Source of the DNA: SHLQ01 sp964517125
GTDB taxonomy: Bacteria > Actinomycetota > Acidimicrobiia > Acidimicrobiales > SHLQ01
Assembly: GCA_964517125.1 (NCBI GenBank)
Contig: CAZFBD010000002.1
Span: forward strand, 1 to 64,000
DNA: 64,000 nucleotides
Direction: 5' to 3'
The notes under the pieces were generated by a model. The model was not told the DNA's origin. It ran no database searches and saw only the letters and a program-made list of their open reading frames with translations. The position numbers and the translations under genes were made by a program. Shown one piece after another: positions 49,984 to 59,000 of this stretch. Each line of letters starts with the position of its first letter. The first letter of the stretch is position 1.

Positions 49984-50894
49984 AGGGACAGCTCGTCGGC
50001 GATTGCCTCGCGTATGTGTGGTTGCAGGCCGGATTCAGACCCGAACTCGGGCAGATGAAGGACCTCGGTCCCCTCCGGCAGGGCCGACCTGAGCCGGAGA
50101 TCGACCGCCGAGGCAACGTCGGCCCGATCCAACCCGATCTGCACCGCGTCGAGGAGGGTTCGGGCAGCTTTGGGAAGCCGTTTCGGTGGAGCATCCAGCA
50201 GCACGTCGAGCTGCTCGCGTGTGCTGCGTGCATACAGCTGCGGGCGGGTGCGGTTGACCACAACGGCTGCAAGGCGGGCCGGAGTCTCCGCGTGCAGCCG
50301 GTCGACGAATTCGAGCGTCTCCGACACCGGGACTTCCTCGGCCAGGGTCACGTTCACGATTCCGGTGATTGTGGTGTCGGCCAGAAGGTCGATCATCCAG
50401 CCGGTCTCATCGGCGATGCGTCCCACTGGCGCAAGCTCGGCGACGTTGCTGGCCGCCGCAAGTTCGCCAAGAAGATGCCCACTCGACGCCGCGTCGACGA
50501 CCACCATTCCCCAGTCACCACTTCGGGCTTCGTGGGCGTACTTGCCCACGAGCAGCAGTTCGGCCACGCCGGGGGCAGCGTCAGCAACGAACGAGAACGC
50601 ACCCGCCACAGGGCCCGCCACAACACCGAGCGGACCCAGTTGCAGCTTGACGAATTCGGAGAGCGAAGCCTGCGAATCAATCTGCAGGACGCTCAGGTTT
50701 GGTCGGACCTCGACGGCCTCGGCGGTGGGGTCGATGCCGAACATGCCCGCGGCGCCCGGGCTGCCATCTGCAGAGATGAGCAGCGTGCGGGAACCACGGA
50801 ATGCAGCAAGTTCGGCGATTGACGCGGCAACCGTCGACTTGCCGGTGCCACCCTTTCCGCCGACGATCAGCAGACGGCGATCAAACAACCCCAT
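49980..50894 (-). CDS. ArsA/MinD-family ATPase (first of pair)
   Basis: This 304-residue protein has the deviant Walker A GGKGGTGKSTVAASIAELAA, then TLLISADGSPGAAGMFGI and MVVVDAASSGHLLGELAA. It is the partner of the downstream ArsA-like ATPase and corresponds to Rv3679 (BagA) in mycobacteria, where the two form a complex. Its stop overlaps the partner's start. Upstream by 16 bp is the DUF3107 gene. It probably acts in the cytosol with membrane-bound partners. Confidence 0.88.
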   Translation of the reverse strand: MGLFDRRLLIVGGKGGTGKSTVAASIAELAAFRGSRTLLISADGSPGAAGMFGIDPTAEAVEVRPNLSVLQIDSQASLSEFVKLQLGPLGVVAGPVAGAFSFVADAAPGVAELLLVGKYAHEARSGDWGMVVVDAASSGHLLGELAAASNVAELAPVGRIADETGWMIDLLADTTITGIVNVTLAEEVPVSETLEFVDRLHAETPARLAAVVVNRTRPQLYARSTREQLDVLLDAPPKRLPKAARTLLDAVQIGLDRADVASAVDLRLRSALPEGTEVLHLPEFGSESGLQPHIREAIADELSL

Positions 50895-50910
50895 CTGCGA
50901 TCAGCGCCCG

Positions 50911-51141
50911 TCAGCCGAAGCCGATGGGGCGAGTGCTCTCGCCACTGCCGATTTCGACATAGGCGATCTTGTCGGCGGGAATGGCAACCTGATTGCCCTT
51001 CTTGTCTTCGAGCCAGAGCACGGCGTCGGTGCCCGACACGGCAGCTTCGACCTGGGCCTTGATGGCTGCAGCATCCATGCTGTCGGCCAGCTCCATTGCG
51101 ATTTCCTTGGCGGTGTAGGTGACACCAATTCGAATGTCCAC
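50911..51141 (-). CDS. DUF3107 family protein
   Basis: This 76-residue protein begins MDIRIGVTYTAKEIAMEL, has a helix, then VLWLEDKKGNQVAIPADKIA and ends YVEIGSGESTRPIGFG. It is the short actinobacterial DUF3107 protein, homologous to mycobacterial Rv3208A; the family has no assigned reaction. It lies between mrp and the paired ArsA-like ATPases on the same strand, with gaps of 41 and 16 bp, so the four genes may be co-expressed. Confidence 0.88.
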   Translation of the reverse strand: MDIRIGVTYTAKEIAMELADSMDAAAIKAQVEAAVSGTDAVLWLEDKKGNQVAIPADKIAYVEIGSGESTRPIGFG

Positions 51142-51182
51142 GGTTCCTCCGTTTGGGGGCGAGAGTTGTTGACCCGGTCGGG

Positions 51183-52325
51183 TCAGTTGAGCAGATTGAG
51201 CTTCGAGGTGTAGCGACGCTTGGGCGCAAGTTCCACATCGATACGTTCGGCCATCTTGGCGAAGACCTGACTGGCTTCGCTGTCCGGAGCCATGGCGACG
51301 ATCGGCTTGCCCGAGTCTGAACCTTCGCGCAGCGCTGGAACCAGCGGCACCTGTCCGACCAGCGGCACCTCGAGACGGTCGGCGAGCTCCTGGCCGCCAC
51401 CGGCGCCAAACAGGTAGTACTGCTTGCCGTCGTCGCCGGTGAACCAGCTCATGTTCTCGATGACACCGTGCACGCTCAGGTTGACCTTTTCGCCCATGAA
51501 CGCTGCCCGCTGGGCCACACGCTGGGCCGCCGGCTGGGGTGTGGTCACCACGTACATTTCGCTGCGCGGAAGGAACTGCGCCAACGACAGCGAAATGTCG
51601 CCGGTGCCGGGCGGCAGGTCGATCAGCAGGTAGTCGGGTTCGTTCCAGTAGACGTCGGTCAGGAACTGTTCAAGCGCCTTGTGCAGCATGGGGCCACGCC
51701 AGATGACCGGCTGGTCCTCCTCGGCGAAGAAGCCCATGGAGATTGCGTGAACGCCGTGGGTCTCCGGCGGGATGAGCATGTCGTCGATCACCGTGGGCGG
51801 TGTCTGAATGCCGAGCATGCGTGGAATGGAGAAGCCCCACACGTCGGCATCGATGAGTGCCACCTTCTTGCCACGGTTGGCGAGCGAGATTGCCAGGTTG
51901 GTGGTGACGGAGGACTTGCCCACGCCGCCCTTGCCAGACGCGATGAGCAGGACTCGAGTGCGGCTGTCGGCGTCGGCAAACGGGATGTCGCGCCCCTCGG
52001 CGTGGCCGTGCGCGGGGTTGTTGCCGGCGGTGCCGGCCGGGTCGCCCTGCAGCATGTGCCGGACGGCGGCCCGCTCTTCGTCGGTCATCACCGTGAAGTC
52101 GATGGAGGGATGGGCCACACCCATGTCGGAGAGTGCTCCGGTGACGCGGTTGGTGATCTCGTTCCGGAGGGGGCAGCCGGCGATCGTGAGCGCAATCTGC
52201 ACCTCGACCGCATCGCCGTTGATGCTGATGGTCTTGACCATTCCCAGGTCGACGATGCTGCGATGGAGTTCGGGGTCCTCGACCGGGCGAAGTGCCTCGA
52301 TGACCTGTTCTTCGGTGACGCTCAT
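51183..52325 (-). CDS. mrp: Mrp/ApbC iron-sulfur cluster carrier ATPase
   Basis: This 380-residue protein has an N-terminal MIP18/DUF59 domain (about 1-85: EEQVIEALRPVEDPELHRSI) and a Mrp-type P-loop domain with LLIASGKGGVGKSSVTTNLA, KVALIDADVWGFSIPRML, DYLLIDLPPGTGDISLSL and VIENMSWFTGDDGK. Mrp proteins transfer 4Fe-4S clusters. The usual C-terminal CxxC is not obvious here (FTGDDGKQYYLFG in its place), a form also seen in other actinobacteria. Confidence 0.93.
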   Translation of the reverse strand: MSVTEEQVIEALRPVEDPELHRSIVDLGMVKTISINGDAVEVQIALTIAGCPLRNEITNRVTGALSDMGVAHPSIDFTVMTDEERAAVRHMLQGDPAGTAGNNPAHGHAEGRDIPFADADSRTRVLLIASGKGGVGKSSVTTNLAISLANRGKKVALIDADVWGFSIPRMLGIQTPPTVIDDMLIPPETHGVHAISMGFFAEEDQPVIWRGPMLHKALEQFLTDVYWNEPDYLLIDLPPGTGDISLSLAQFLPRSEMYVVTTPQPAAQRVAQRAAFMGEKVNLSVHGVIENMSWFTGDDGKQYYLFGAGGGQELADRLEVPLVGQVPLVPALREGSDSGKPIVAMAPDSEASQVFAKMAERIDVELAPKRRYTSKLNLLN

Positions 52326-52414
52326 ACTGCGGAGATGTCCTTTGGGCGGTGTGCTCTCAGGCTACCGAGGAGCCGTGAAGATCAGGAGGTCGTTCGGCAA
52401 TGGATCGGCAGCGG

Positions 52415-52861
52415 TCAGAACCAGCCCTGCACGGTGTCGTCGCCGCCACTGAACCACCACCAGGCTGCGAGTCCGGCGGCCGCCATGAGCATCACGGAAA
52501 CGATGATGGTGTTTCGTGGGATCGGACCCTCTTCTTCCAGTCCCGGCACCTTCTTGCGAAGGTAACGCAGCGCCCGATCGGCCCAGACGAAGTCCCGGCT
52601 CAAGATGACCAGGCCGGCGGCCATGGCGATGGCACCCGGGCCGGGAAGCACCATCATTGCGACTCCGGCAAGAAGCAGTACGAACCCGAGACCCATACGG
52701 GTCAGCCGAATCAGGGCATGACGCCATGCCTGTGCATTCGTCTCTTCGGCGTGGCCGACCTCGAGCTCGGCCCGAATGGCTGCATCGCGAAAGTCGGTGT
52801 CCCCGTCGCCATCAACATCAGCAGGATCCACGTTCGTCAGCGGCGGAAGTTCGTCGGTCAC
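52415..52861 (-). CDS. PGPGW-type membrane protein with EF-hand-like loop
   Basis: From the GTG at 52861 the protein is 148 residues. The N-terminal tail contains DVDGDGDTDFRD (15-26), a D-x-D-G-D-G-D-x-D-x2-D loop like EF-hands or dockerins. The membrane part has a helix LIRLTRMGLGFVLLLAGVAM, the signature LPGPGAIAMAAGLVIL and a C-terminal helix (VMLMAAAGLAAWWWF). It matches the PGPGW/TIGR02611-like family, whose function is not known. The longer frame upstream has no coding sense. Confidence 0.8.
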   Translation of the reverse strand: MTDELPPLTNVDPADVDGDGDTDFRDAAIRAELEVGHAEETNAQAWRHALIRLTRMGLGFVLLLAGVAMMVLPGPGAIAMAAGLVILSRDFVWADRALRYLRKKVPGLEEEGPIPRNTIIVSVMLMAAAGLAAWWWFSGGDDTVQGWF

Positions 52862-52967
52862 ACCATCAACCCTATTCGCCACCACCCAACCGTTCGCACA
52901 ACCGCACCAAACACCGTTCGCGCAACCCAGCCCCCGCAACAAAAACCGCAACACGCGCGCAAACCCC

Positions 52968-52994
52968 CACACCAGGGGCCTGGCCCCTCCTGTG
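52968..52994. repeat. Palindrome with GGGGCCTGGCCCC core
   Basis: AGGGGCC-T-GGCCCCT is a perfect core, flanked by CACACC and CCTGTG that extend the arms to 13 bp with two mismatches. It shares the GCCTGGC centre with the palindromes at 21141-21273 and 53086-53116. Confidence 0.7.
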
Positions 52995-53085
52995 AGGATA
53001 GTGCTACTGAGGGTGAGGTTCGCAACGATATAGTGCCAGCAAGCGTTGAATTCTCAAGGGTTTGACCACCAGAGGCGAGTACGTG

Positions 53086-53116
53086 ACCACACCAGGAGCC
53101 TGGCCCCAGGTGTGGT
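53086..53116. repeat. Palindrome with GGAGCCTGGCCCC core
   Basis: The 15-bp arms ACCACACCAGGAGCC and GGCCCCAGGTGTGGT flank a single T, with two mismatched positions. The outer ACCACACC/GGTGTGGT arms are perfect. It lies 57 bp before the peroxiredoxin start and about 90 bp after the first palindrome. Confidence 0.7.
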
Positions 53117-53173
53117 GTTGTGACCGCGGAGTGTGGTTTCTGGAAGGTGTTGGCCTGGTTCTAGAATCTGGGG

Positions 53174-53644
53174 ATGGCTGAGAAACCGAATCCGTTGGCT
53201 GTTGGTACCGAAGCGCCGGACTTCACGTCCACCACGTTTGATGGCGCGACCGTGTCGTTGTCGGCGTTGCGGGGCCAGAAGGTGGCGCTGTACTTCTACC
53301 CGAAGGACGCCACGCCCGGATGCACGAAGCAGGCGTGCAACCTGCGGGACAACCGCGAGCTGCTCGCCGAGCACGACATCGCCGTCATCGGTGTCTCTCC
53401 AGACGACGACGCGAGCCATGAGCGTTTTGCCGGGAAGCAGGACTTGAACTTCCCGCTCATCGCCGACCCCGACCACACGATCATCGAGGCCTATGGCGTG
53501 TGGGGTGAGAAGAAGCTCTACGGCAAGACCTTCATGGGGCTGCAGCGGGCCACCTTCCTCATCGATGAGGAGGGCGTGATCCAGCACGTGTTCAAGCGAC
53601 CCAAGGTCGCCGACCACGCGCAGGAGATCATCAGCAAGCTCTGA
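53174..53644 (+). CDS. bcp: Bcp-type peroxiredoxin (thiol peroxidase)
   Basis: This 156-residue PrxQ/Bcp protein has APDFTSTTFDGATVSLSAL, the peroxidatic Cys in FYPKDATPGCTKQAC (with a resolving Cys five residues later), VIGVSPDDDASHERFAGK, and FLIDEEGVIQHVF near the end. It reduces hydrogen and organic peroxides using thioredoxin. It converges on the membrane-protein gene with a gap of 3 bp. Confidence 0.95.
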   Translation: MAEKPNPLAVGTEAPDFTSTTFDGATVSLSALRGQKVALYFYPKDATPGCTKQACNLRDNRELLAEHDIAVIGVSPDDDASHERFAGKQDLNFPLIADPDHTIIEAYGVWGEKKLYGKTFMGLQRATFLIDEEGVIQHVFKRPKVADHAQEIISKL

Positions 53645-53647
53645 CCG

Positions 53648-55519
53648 CTACTCGACCAGGTCGTTCCCGACATCGATGACCACGCCCCATCGGCGCTGCA
53701 CCTCGACCACGACCACAGCGAACACAACGCTCAGGAGGGCGACGACGGAGCGCCGGTTGGTCAACCGAAACACGGCCGCGAGGCCAAGCGCAGCTGCGGG
53801 CACAAGCGCCCCCGCACCGAAGCCGAACGCACCGGCGATGTAGACGCCCGGCGACCAGAGTCGATGCACCTCGAGATTCGTCACCTGATCCAGAAGATCG
53901 ATGGTCGGTGAGCCTCCGAAGGGAACCAGCAGCTCCTCGACCCTGACAATGGAGCGAACCAGCCCGGCAAGGAGCCAGACCGACACGCCGAAGGACAACC
54001 AACCGGCCGCCGCCCGGCCCATCACGGAGCCCTCACGAGCACCTTGCATACGACGTGACGTGCCGGCCAACAGCAGAACCGAGCTGGCGAAGAGCGCCTC
54101 GTTCAGCCAGTCGAATTGAACAATCGGATCCTTCTCTGCGCGAACGATCACGGCGCTGTCTGTCCGTTCGATGCTCCAGTACTCCCGATCCGACGGTCCG
54201 GTCTGCGGACCATCGCTTCGGTGGCGCCAATAGCCATCGCCACGTTCACTGAAACCGAACTCCGGTCGAAGGAGTTGCTCATCACTGAGTTCCTGCAACC
54301 GGTCGACGCTGCGCGATGACGACCCTTCCAGCACGACCTCCACCAGGGTCCAGTCTTCGAAGGGGTTCTCGATGATGTTGCGCTCCACCCGAACGTTCAC
54401 GTCTTCGGAGCCGACCTCCACCGGCACGGTGACGAGATACGCGACCGATTGGGCATGGGCGTCCCGACCGATGACCGCCAGCAGCGGAAGCATCAACCCC
54501 GCCGCGACAAGCCCGAAGGTCAACCAACGCCGACTGCCGGTGGGCCAGATCACCGGGCCGAAACGTTCACCAACCAGCACCGCCCGGATCAGCGACCGCG
54601 AGACCCAGACGGCTCCGACAGCACCGACGGTCACAAACGCCAGCACCGTCCACGAGTTCACGCCAACCTCGGCCCCCGACGAGTTCAGGTGGGTCACACC
54701 ATCGAACCGAACAAAGAGACGCCAGAGTCCTCGTGTTGACCCTTCCGTCGCAACCGTTCGGTGCCAGGTGAAGCCATCGGCCACGATCTGGTTGATCAAG
54801 CTCACCGGAAACATCCACAACCACGCCCACCCCATCGCTCCGACGACGAACGACGCCGATCGCCACACGGATCGACCCGGCTTCAGACGCGTGGCCTGAT
54901 GGGCGACCGCCAGCAGGACGACAAGGCAGTAGATGCTGATCCGCACCACGCGCATCATGCTCAGCAGCAGACTCGTTCCCGTCTGTGCCGCGAGCGGGTC
55001 GTAGGAGACCATGAGCACCAACCCGAGCCCGATTCCCAGACCGACTGCTCCGATGAGACCGGTCGCGCTGGCCAGCACGAGCCGAGCCCATCGCTGCGAG
55101 GGCACGTCGACCCGCAGGTGACCAGGTGCTCGCAGCCAGGCCCGCACACCGATGGCGAGCGGCCCACCAAACGCCAGCAGCCAGGCCAGCCAGGTTTGGG
55201 ATCGTGGCCGCTCTCCCGCCTCAGCGGCGACCTCCGCCGTTGTGGGCCAGACCGAGGTTCCGGCCTCCGCTGCTGCTTGTGCCGGCGCCGCCGTGTCGGG
55301 AACTGTGTCGAGGTCGGAACCCTTCAACCCACCGAACGCAGCGATGGTCACGAGGATGAGGAACCCGAGCATGGCGACCCGGAACGCTGCGCTTCGTCGG
55401 CGCGCCCGCACCACGACCGTCCGCTCGATCCGCGCCCAATCGGCGTCTGTCGTCGCCGGCACGATGGGGTTGGCGGGCGGTGTGATCGCCTCCGCCAGGG
55501 TGGTGTCCAGCGACGTCAT
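53648..55519 (-). CDS. Large membrane partner of an ECF sigma factor
   Basis: This 623-residue protein has a short cytoplasmic N-terminus (about 1-45, ADWARIERTVVVRARRR), then about ten predicted membrane helices (for example VAMLGFLILVTIAAFGGL, WLAWLLAFGGPLAIGV). There is a large extracytoplasmic part around 370-460 and a last helix near the C-terminus (VALLSVVFAVVVVEV). I recognise no enzyme motif. The ATG overlaps the stop of the sigma-factor gene (ATGA), so it is probably its membrane-bound regulator, although much larger than typical anti-sigma factors. Confidence 0.7.
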   Translation of the reverse strand: MTSLDTTLAEAITPPANPIVPATTDADWARIERTVVVRARRRSAAFRVAMLGFLILVTIAAFGGLKGSDLDTVPDTAAPAQAAAEAGTSVWPTTAEVAAEAGERPRSQTWLAWLLAFGGPLAIGVRAWLRAPGHLRVDVPSQRWARLVLASATGLIGAVGLGIGLGLVLMVSYDPLAAQTGTSLLLSMMRVVRISIYCLVVLLAVAHQATRLKPGRSVWRSASFVVGAMGWAWLWMFPVSLINQIVADGFTWHRTVATEGSTRGLWRLFVRFDGVTHLNSSGAEVGVNSWTVLAFVTVGAVGAVWVSRSLIRAVLVGERFGPVIWPTGSRRWLTFGLVAAGLMLPLLAVIGRDAHAQSVAYLVTVPVEVGSEDVNVRVERNIIENPFEDWTLVEVVLEGSSSRSVDRLQELSDEQLLRPEFGFSERGDGYWRHRSDGPQTGPSDREYWSIERTDSAVIVRAEKDPIVQFDWLNEALFASSVLLLAGTSRRMQGAREGSVMGRAAAGWLSFGVSVWLLAGLVRSIVRVEELLVPFGGSPTIDLLDQVTNLEVHRLWSPGVYIAGAFGFGAGALVPAAALGLAAVFRLTNRRSVVALLSVVFAVVVVEVQRRWGVVIDVGNDLVE

Positions 55520-56052
55520 ACCTCGCTCCTTTCTGCGAGCCGCTCCGTGTCCAGCACGGACGCAAGCATCTGCTTTGCCCGGTGCAGGTGTGTCTTCACG
55601 GATCCCGACGAGACGCCGAGAGCCTCGGCGATCTGGTCGACGGTCAGGTCGTCATAGAACCGAAGGACGATGGCCTGCCGTTGACGCATCGGTAGCGCCA
55701 AGACCGCCGCCCGCACGTGCTCAGAATCCTCAGATAGTGCGTCGTCGGGCAACGGGTCAGTGGAATCCCGTTCACCCTTCAGGTGTCGCCGTTCCAGCAC
55801 GAGGCGCCGGACCCGGGATCGGCAATGGTTGACCACCGCCGCGCGCAGGTAGGAGCCCAGCTGCTCGGAATCGCGCAGCGTCGGAGGGTTCTCCACAACC
55901 CGAACGAACACATCGTGCACGACTTCCTCGGCCAGTCCGCGGCCGTCCACCAGCCACGCGGCGAGGCCGACAAGACGAGCGTGGTCGCGCCGATACGCGT
56001 GCTCAAGATCGAAGGCGGTCGCCGTGTACACACCTTGGAGACGTCCAGCCAC
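55516..56052 (-). CDS. ECF-family RNA polymerase sigma factor
   Basis: This 178-residue factor has region 2 (FDLEHAYRRDHARLVGLAAW, LAEEVVHDVFVRVVENP) and region 4 (LPMRQRQAIVLRFYDDL, TVDQIAEALGVSSGSVKTHL, HRAKQML). It resembles actinobacterial SigM/SigE-like ECFs. It follows lhr by 30 bp and overlaps the membrane-partner gene, so it may be released by signals that the partner senses. The GTG start at 56052 is the first in frame; a second GTG occurs eight codons later. Confidence 0.9.
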   Translation of the reverse strand: MAGRLQGVYTATAFDLEHAYRRDHARLVGLAAWLVDGRGLAEEVVHDVFVRVVENPPTLRDSEQLGSYLRAAVVNHCRSRVRRLVLERRHLKGERDSTDPLPDDALSEDSEHVRAAVLALPMRQRQAIVLRFYDDLTVDQIAEALGVSSGSVKTHLHRAKQMLASVLDTERLAERSEV

Positions 56053-56082
56053 GCCAAAACGTTGACACAGCCGCCAAAGAAA

Positions 56083-59000
56083 TCATGCAGTCGGGGTGGG
56101 CAGTCCGTCGACGTATCGAATCGTGTTGGCCCGGCGGGCCGGGACGCGATCCCCCGGTGTGATGATGCCGGTGAGGTTGCAGGGGTCGCAGCCGTTGACC
56201 TCGATCACGACCTGGGCGCGTTCGGTTCGCTTCACGCGGCCGAGGTGATCGGCGGCCTCCGGCAGCGCATACTGCTCGCCACCAAAGCCGGACACGAAGC
56301 GTCCGCCCCGGATCAGACCCCGGGCCTCCAGACGGCGAAGTGCCCACAGCACCTCTCGCCAGGGAAGTGCAAGCTGTTCCCGGGCGACGAGCCCGTGGAA
56401 GACCACGCCCCAGCGGGCCAGCAACTGTTCGGCGATCGCCTCAGCCAGCTCGTCGGCGTGTGCGTCCAGCAAGTGCTCGGCGAACACCGTCCATCGGCCC
56501 TCTCCCCCGGCCCGCGCGGCCGAGCCCCGGCGAAGCCCTCGACTCCGCCGTTGCTCGGTGACCTTGCGATCTCGGGCGTCGAACAACGACCGAACGGCGT
56601 GGAAGCTGTCGGCGTGGATGAGTCCGCGAGCCACCAGGTCCCACAGCCCCTGCTCCACGTCGGCGGGCAGGCGGCCGGTCGCCTCGCCGAGTTCATGATG
56701 GAACCGGGCACCCCGAGTGGTGAGCTCCTCGTACAGTTCGGCCGCGGCGCCCGCCTCGGGCGGGGCGGGACGCTCCGGCCCGCGGATCGCTGCGACGAGC
56801 CAATCCAGATCGTTGCGAAGCGCCAGCGTGATCGGTGTGGCCTTCGTGGCGACCTGCCGTTGGGGATTTGGGGCCCGGCCCTCGCCGGAGGCGCAGCCCG
56901 CCATGCGACCCCACGTGATGTCTCCGGCCAGGCTCCGCCGATCCAGCAGATCCGGCGAATGCGAACGCAGACGACCAGCAAGCAGGTGTGGCTCCCACGC
57001 TGCCGCCGCAGCATGCCAACCCTGGAGCTGGGCGACGACGTTGGTGAGCCCGTCGACTCCGTGCAGCTGGCTGCCGGGCGCCAGGTGCTGCCATTCGAAG
57101 AGGAAGCGCATGAAGTCCTGGGCCGTGGCGGGATCCACCCGAGCGCGCTTGTTTTTCTGGCTGTACACGTGCATACGGGCCAGAAGCCGTTTGGAACACC
57201 ATTGTTCGCCCGTCAGGTGTTCACCCGCCCCAATGGCACCATCCTCGGGCAGCCAGCTGCCGCGAATGGCGACTCCTTCGTTCTCCAACCCGACCAACAC
57301 GAAGTCGATGCTGGAGCGGGGCTGGTTGAGTTGCCGGGCCAGCTGCTCGGCCGACGTGACCGCCACAATCTCCAGGCGCCCTCGAACAGCGGTCTCCACG
57401 TCGTCGACGATCTCTCGCCACGGCAGCACACCCCACCAGCCGTCTCGCTCGTCCACACGCCCATCTGCCCGCAGCGCATCGAAGTCGCTTCGCCAGGCAT
57501 CGACAGGCCGGGTGACGACCAACGATTCGAGCAGCTCGTGCAACTCGTCCGGCGTCCGAGGATCGGGGATCACCTGCCCCGCCACCTCGGCGATGGCCTC
57601 GGGCGAGACTTTGCCGATCTCGGTGAGATCCACCGGCAGACCGCGGCGCAACGGCACGGCCCGAGTTCGGCGATCGATGGCCTCGGCGTCGTCGAGGAAC
57701 GTGAAGGCCTTGCCGACGAGCAACTCATGACACAGCGGAGACGGCTCGGTGGAGTCGACGCACACGACCTCGATGTCGTCGGACTCCAGGCGTTCGACCA
57801 TCGCCCGCAGCCCGTCGACGTCCATGGCTTCCCGCAGCGTGTCGTTCATGGTCTGACGGACGATGACGTGGTCCGGAAGCTCAACCGGGCCGGACACGTT
57901 CTCCTGGCACGCGGCCGCCAGGGGGAACAGCGCCGCCATCATGTCGTCGGCTTCCATCCGCTGGATCGGCGGCGGGTTCTTGCGGCCGCCCTTCCACCGG
58001 AGCACCAGCAGCGATCGGTTCAGGTTCCACCTCCACCGGCTCAAAAACATCGGCGATGGCGGGACGAGCACCGCGTTGGTGAGCGTCTGCTCGACCGTGG
58101 TGGACTTCAGGAAGTGCCGCACGTCGGCCAGCGGAAAGCTGTGCTGTGGCCCGAGCGAGAGGACGACCGCGTCGTCGGACGCGGCCGCCTGCAGTTCGAA
58201 GTCGAAGTTTTTGCAGAACTTCTTTCGCAGCGACAGCCCGAACGCCCGGTTGAGGCGGGCACCGTTGGGGCTGTGCACGACGAGCTGCATTCCGCCGCTC
58301 TCGTCGAAGAACCGTTCGATGATGAGCTTGTCCCGGGTGGGCAGCGTGCCGAGGATCGCCAGGGATGCGGCCAGGTAGCGGATGACCTGTTCGGCCGCAT
58401 CGGCGTCGACCTGGGCAGCCCCCATGAGCCATCGGCGAGCGGCATCCGGATCGCCGGCTCGGAGCCGTTGCTCCACCTCGCGCCGGATGTGGCAGACCTC
58501 TTCGGACAGCTCAACCGTGCGGCCGGGCGCCTCCCCGAACCAGACCGGGATGGTCGGCGGAAGCCCTTCAGCGTCGACCACCCGAACGACGCCGGGTTCG
58601 ATACGGCGGATGCGCCAACTGTGGGTGCCGAGCGTGAAGATGTCGCCCGGCATGGACTCGGTGGCCCAGTCCTCGTTGACGGAACCGATGAACGTCTCGT
58701 CCGGGTCGAGCAGAACCCGGTAGTCGCCGAGCTCGGGAATGGCCCCGCCGCTCGTGGCCGCCGCCATGCGGGCGCCCTTGCGACCCCGGACCAGCCCGTT
58801 GACCTCGTCGTGGTGAATCCAGTGTGAGCGGACACCCCGGCCGGTTCGTACGCCTTCGGCCGCCAGCTCGAGGCACTGATCGAAGTCGCCACGGGGAAGG
58901 TTCCGGTACGGGGCTGCACGGGTGACGAGCGCGAACAGGTCATCGACTTCCCACTCGTCGGCCGCCACCTCGGCCACCAGCTGCTGGATCAGGATGTCGA

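Larger units (their letters stand above)
52862..53173. other. 312-bp intergenic region with two palindromes
   Basis: This stretch lies between the divergent PGPGW and peroxiredoxin genes. I find no gene in it. It is A/C-rich at the left (about 52870-52970) and holds two palindromes listed separately. It should also contain promoters for both genes, but no confident -35/-10 pair was found. Confidence 0.7.

Noticed and set aside
48886..50894. An arsenite efflux system
   Set aside because: ArsA-like ATPases are present, but no arsB/arsC/arsR gene is nearby and the arsenic-binding cysteines are not visible.
55783..58827. A plus-strand frame of over 1000 codons antisense to lhr
   Set aside because: It has no domain logic and mirrors the third-position bias of lhr, which has full helicase motifs on the other strand.
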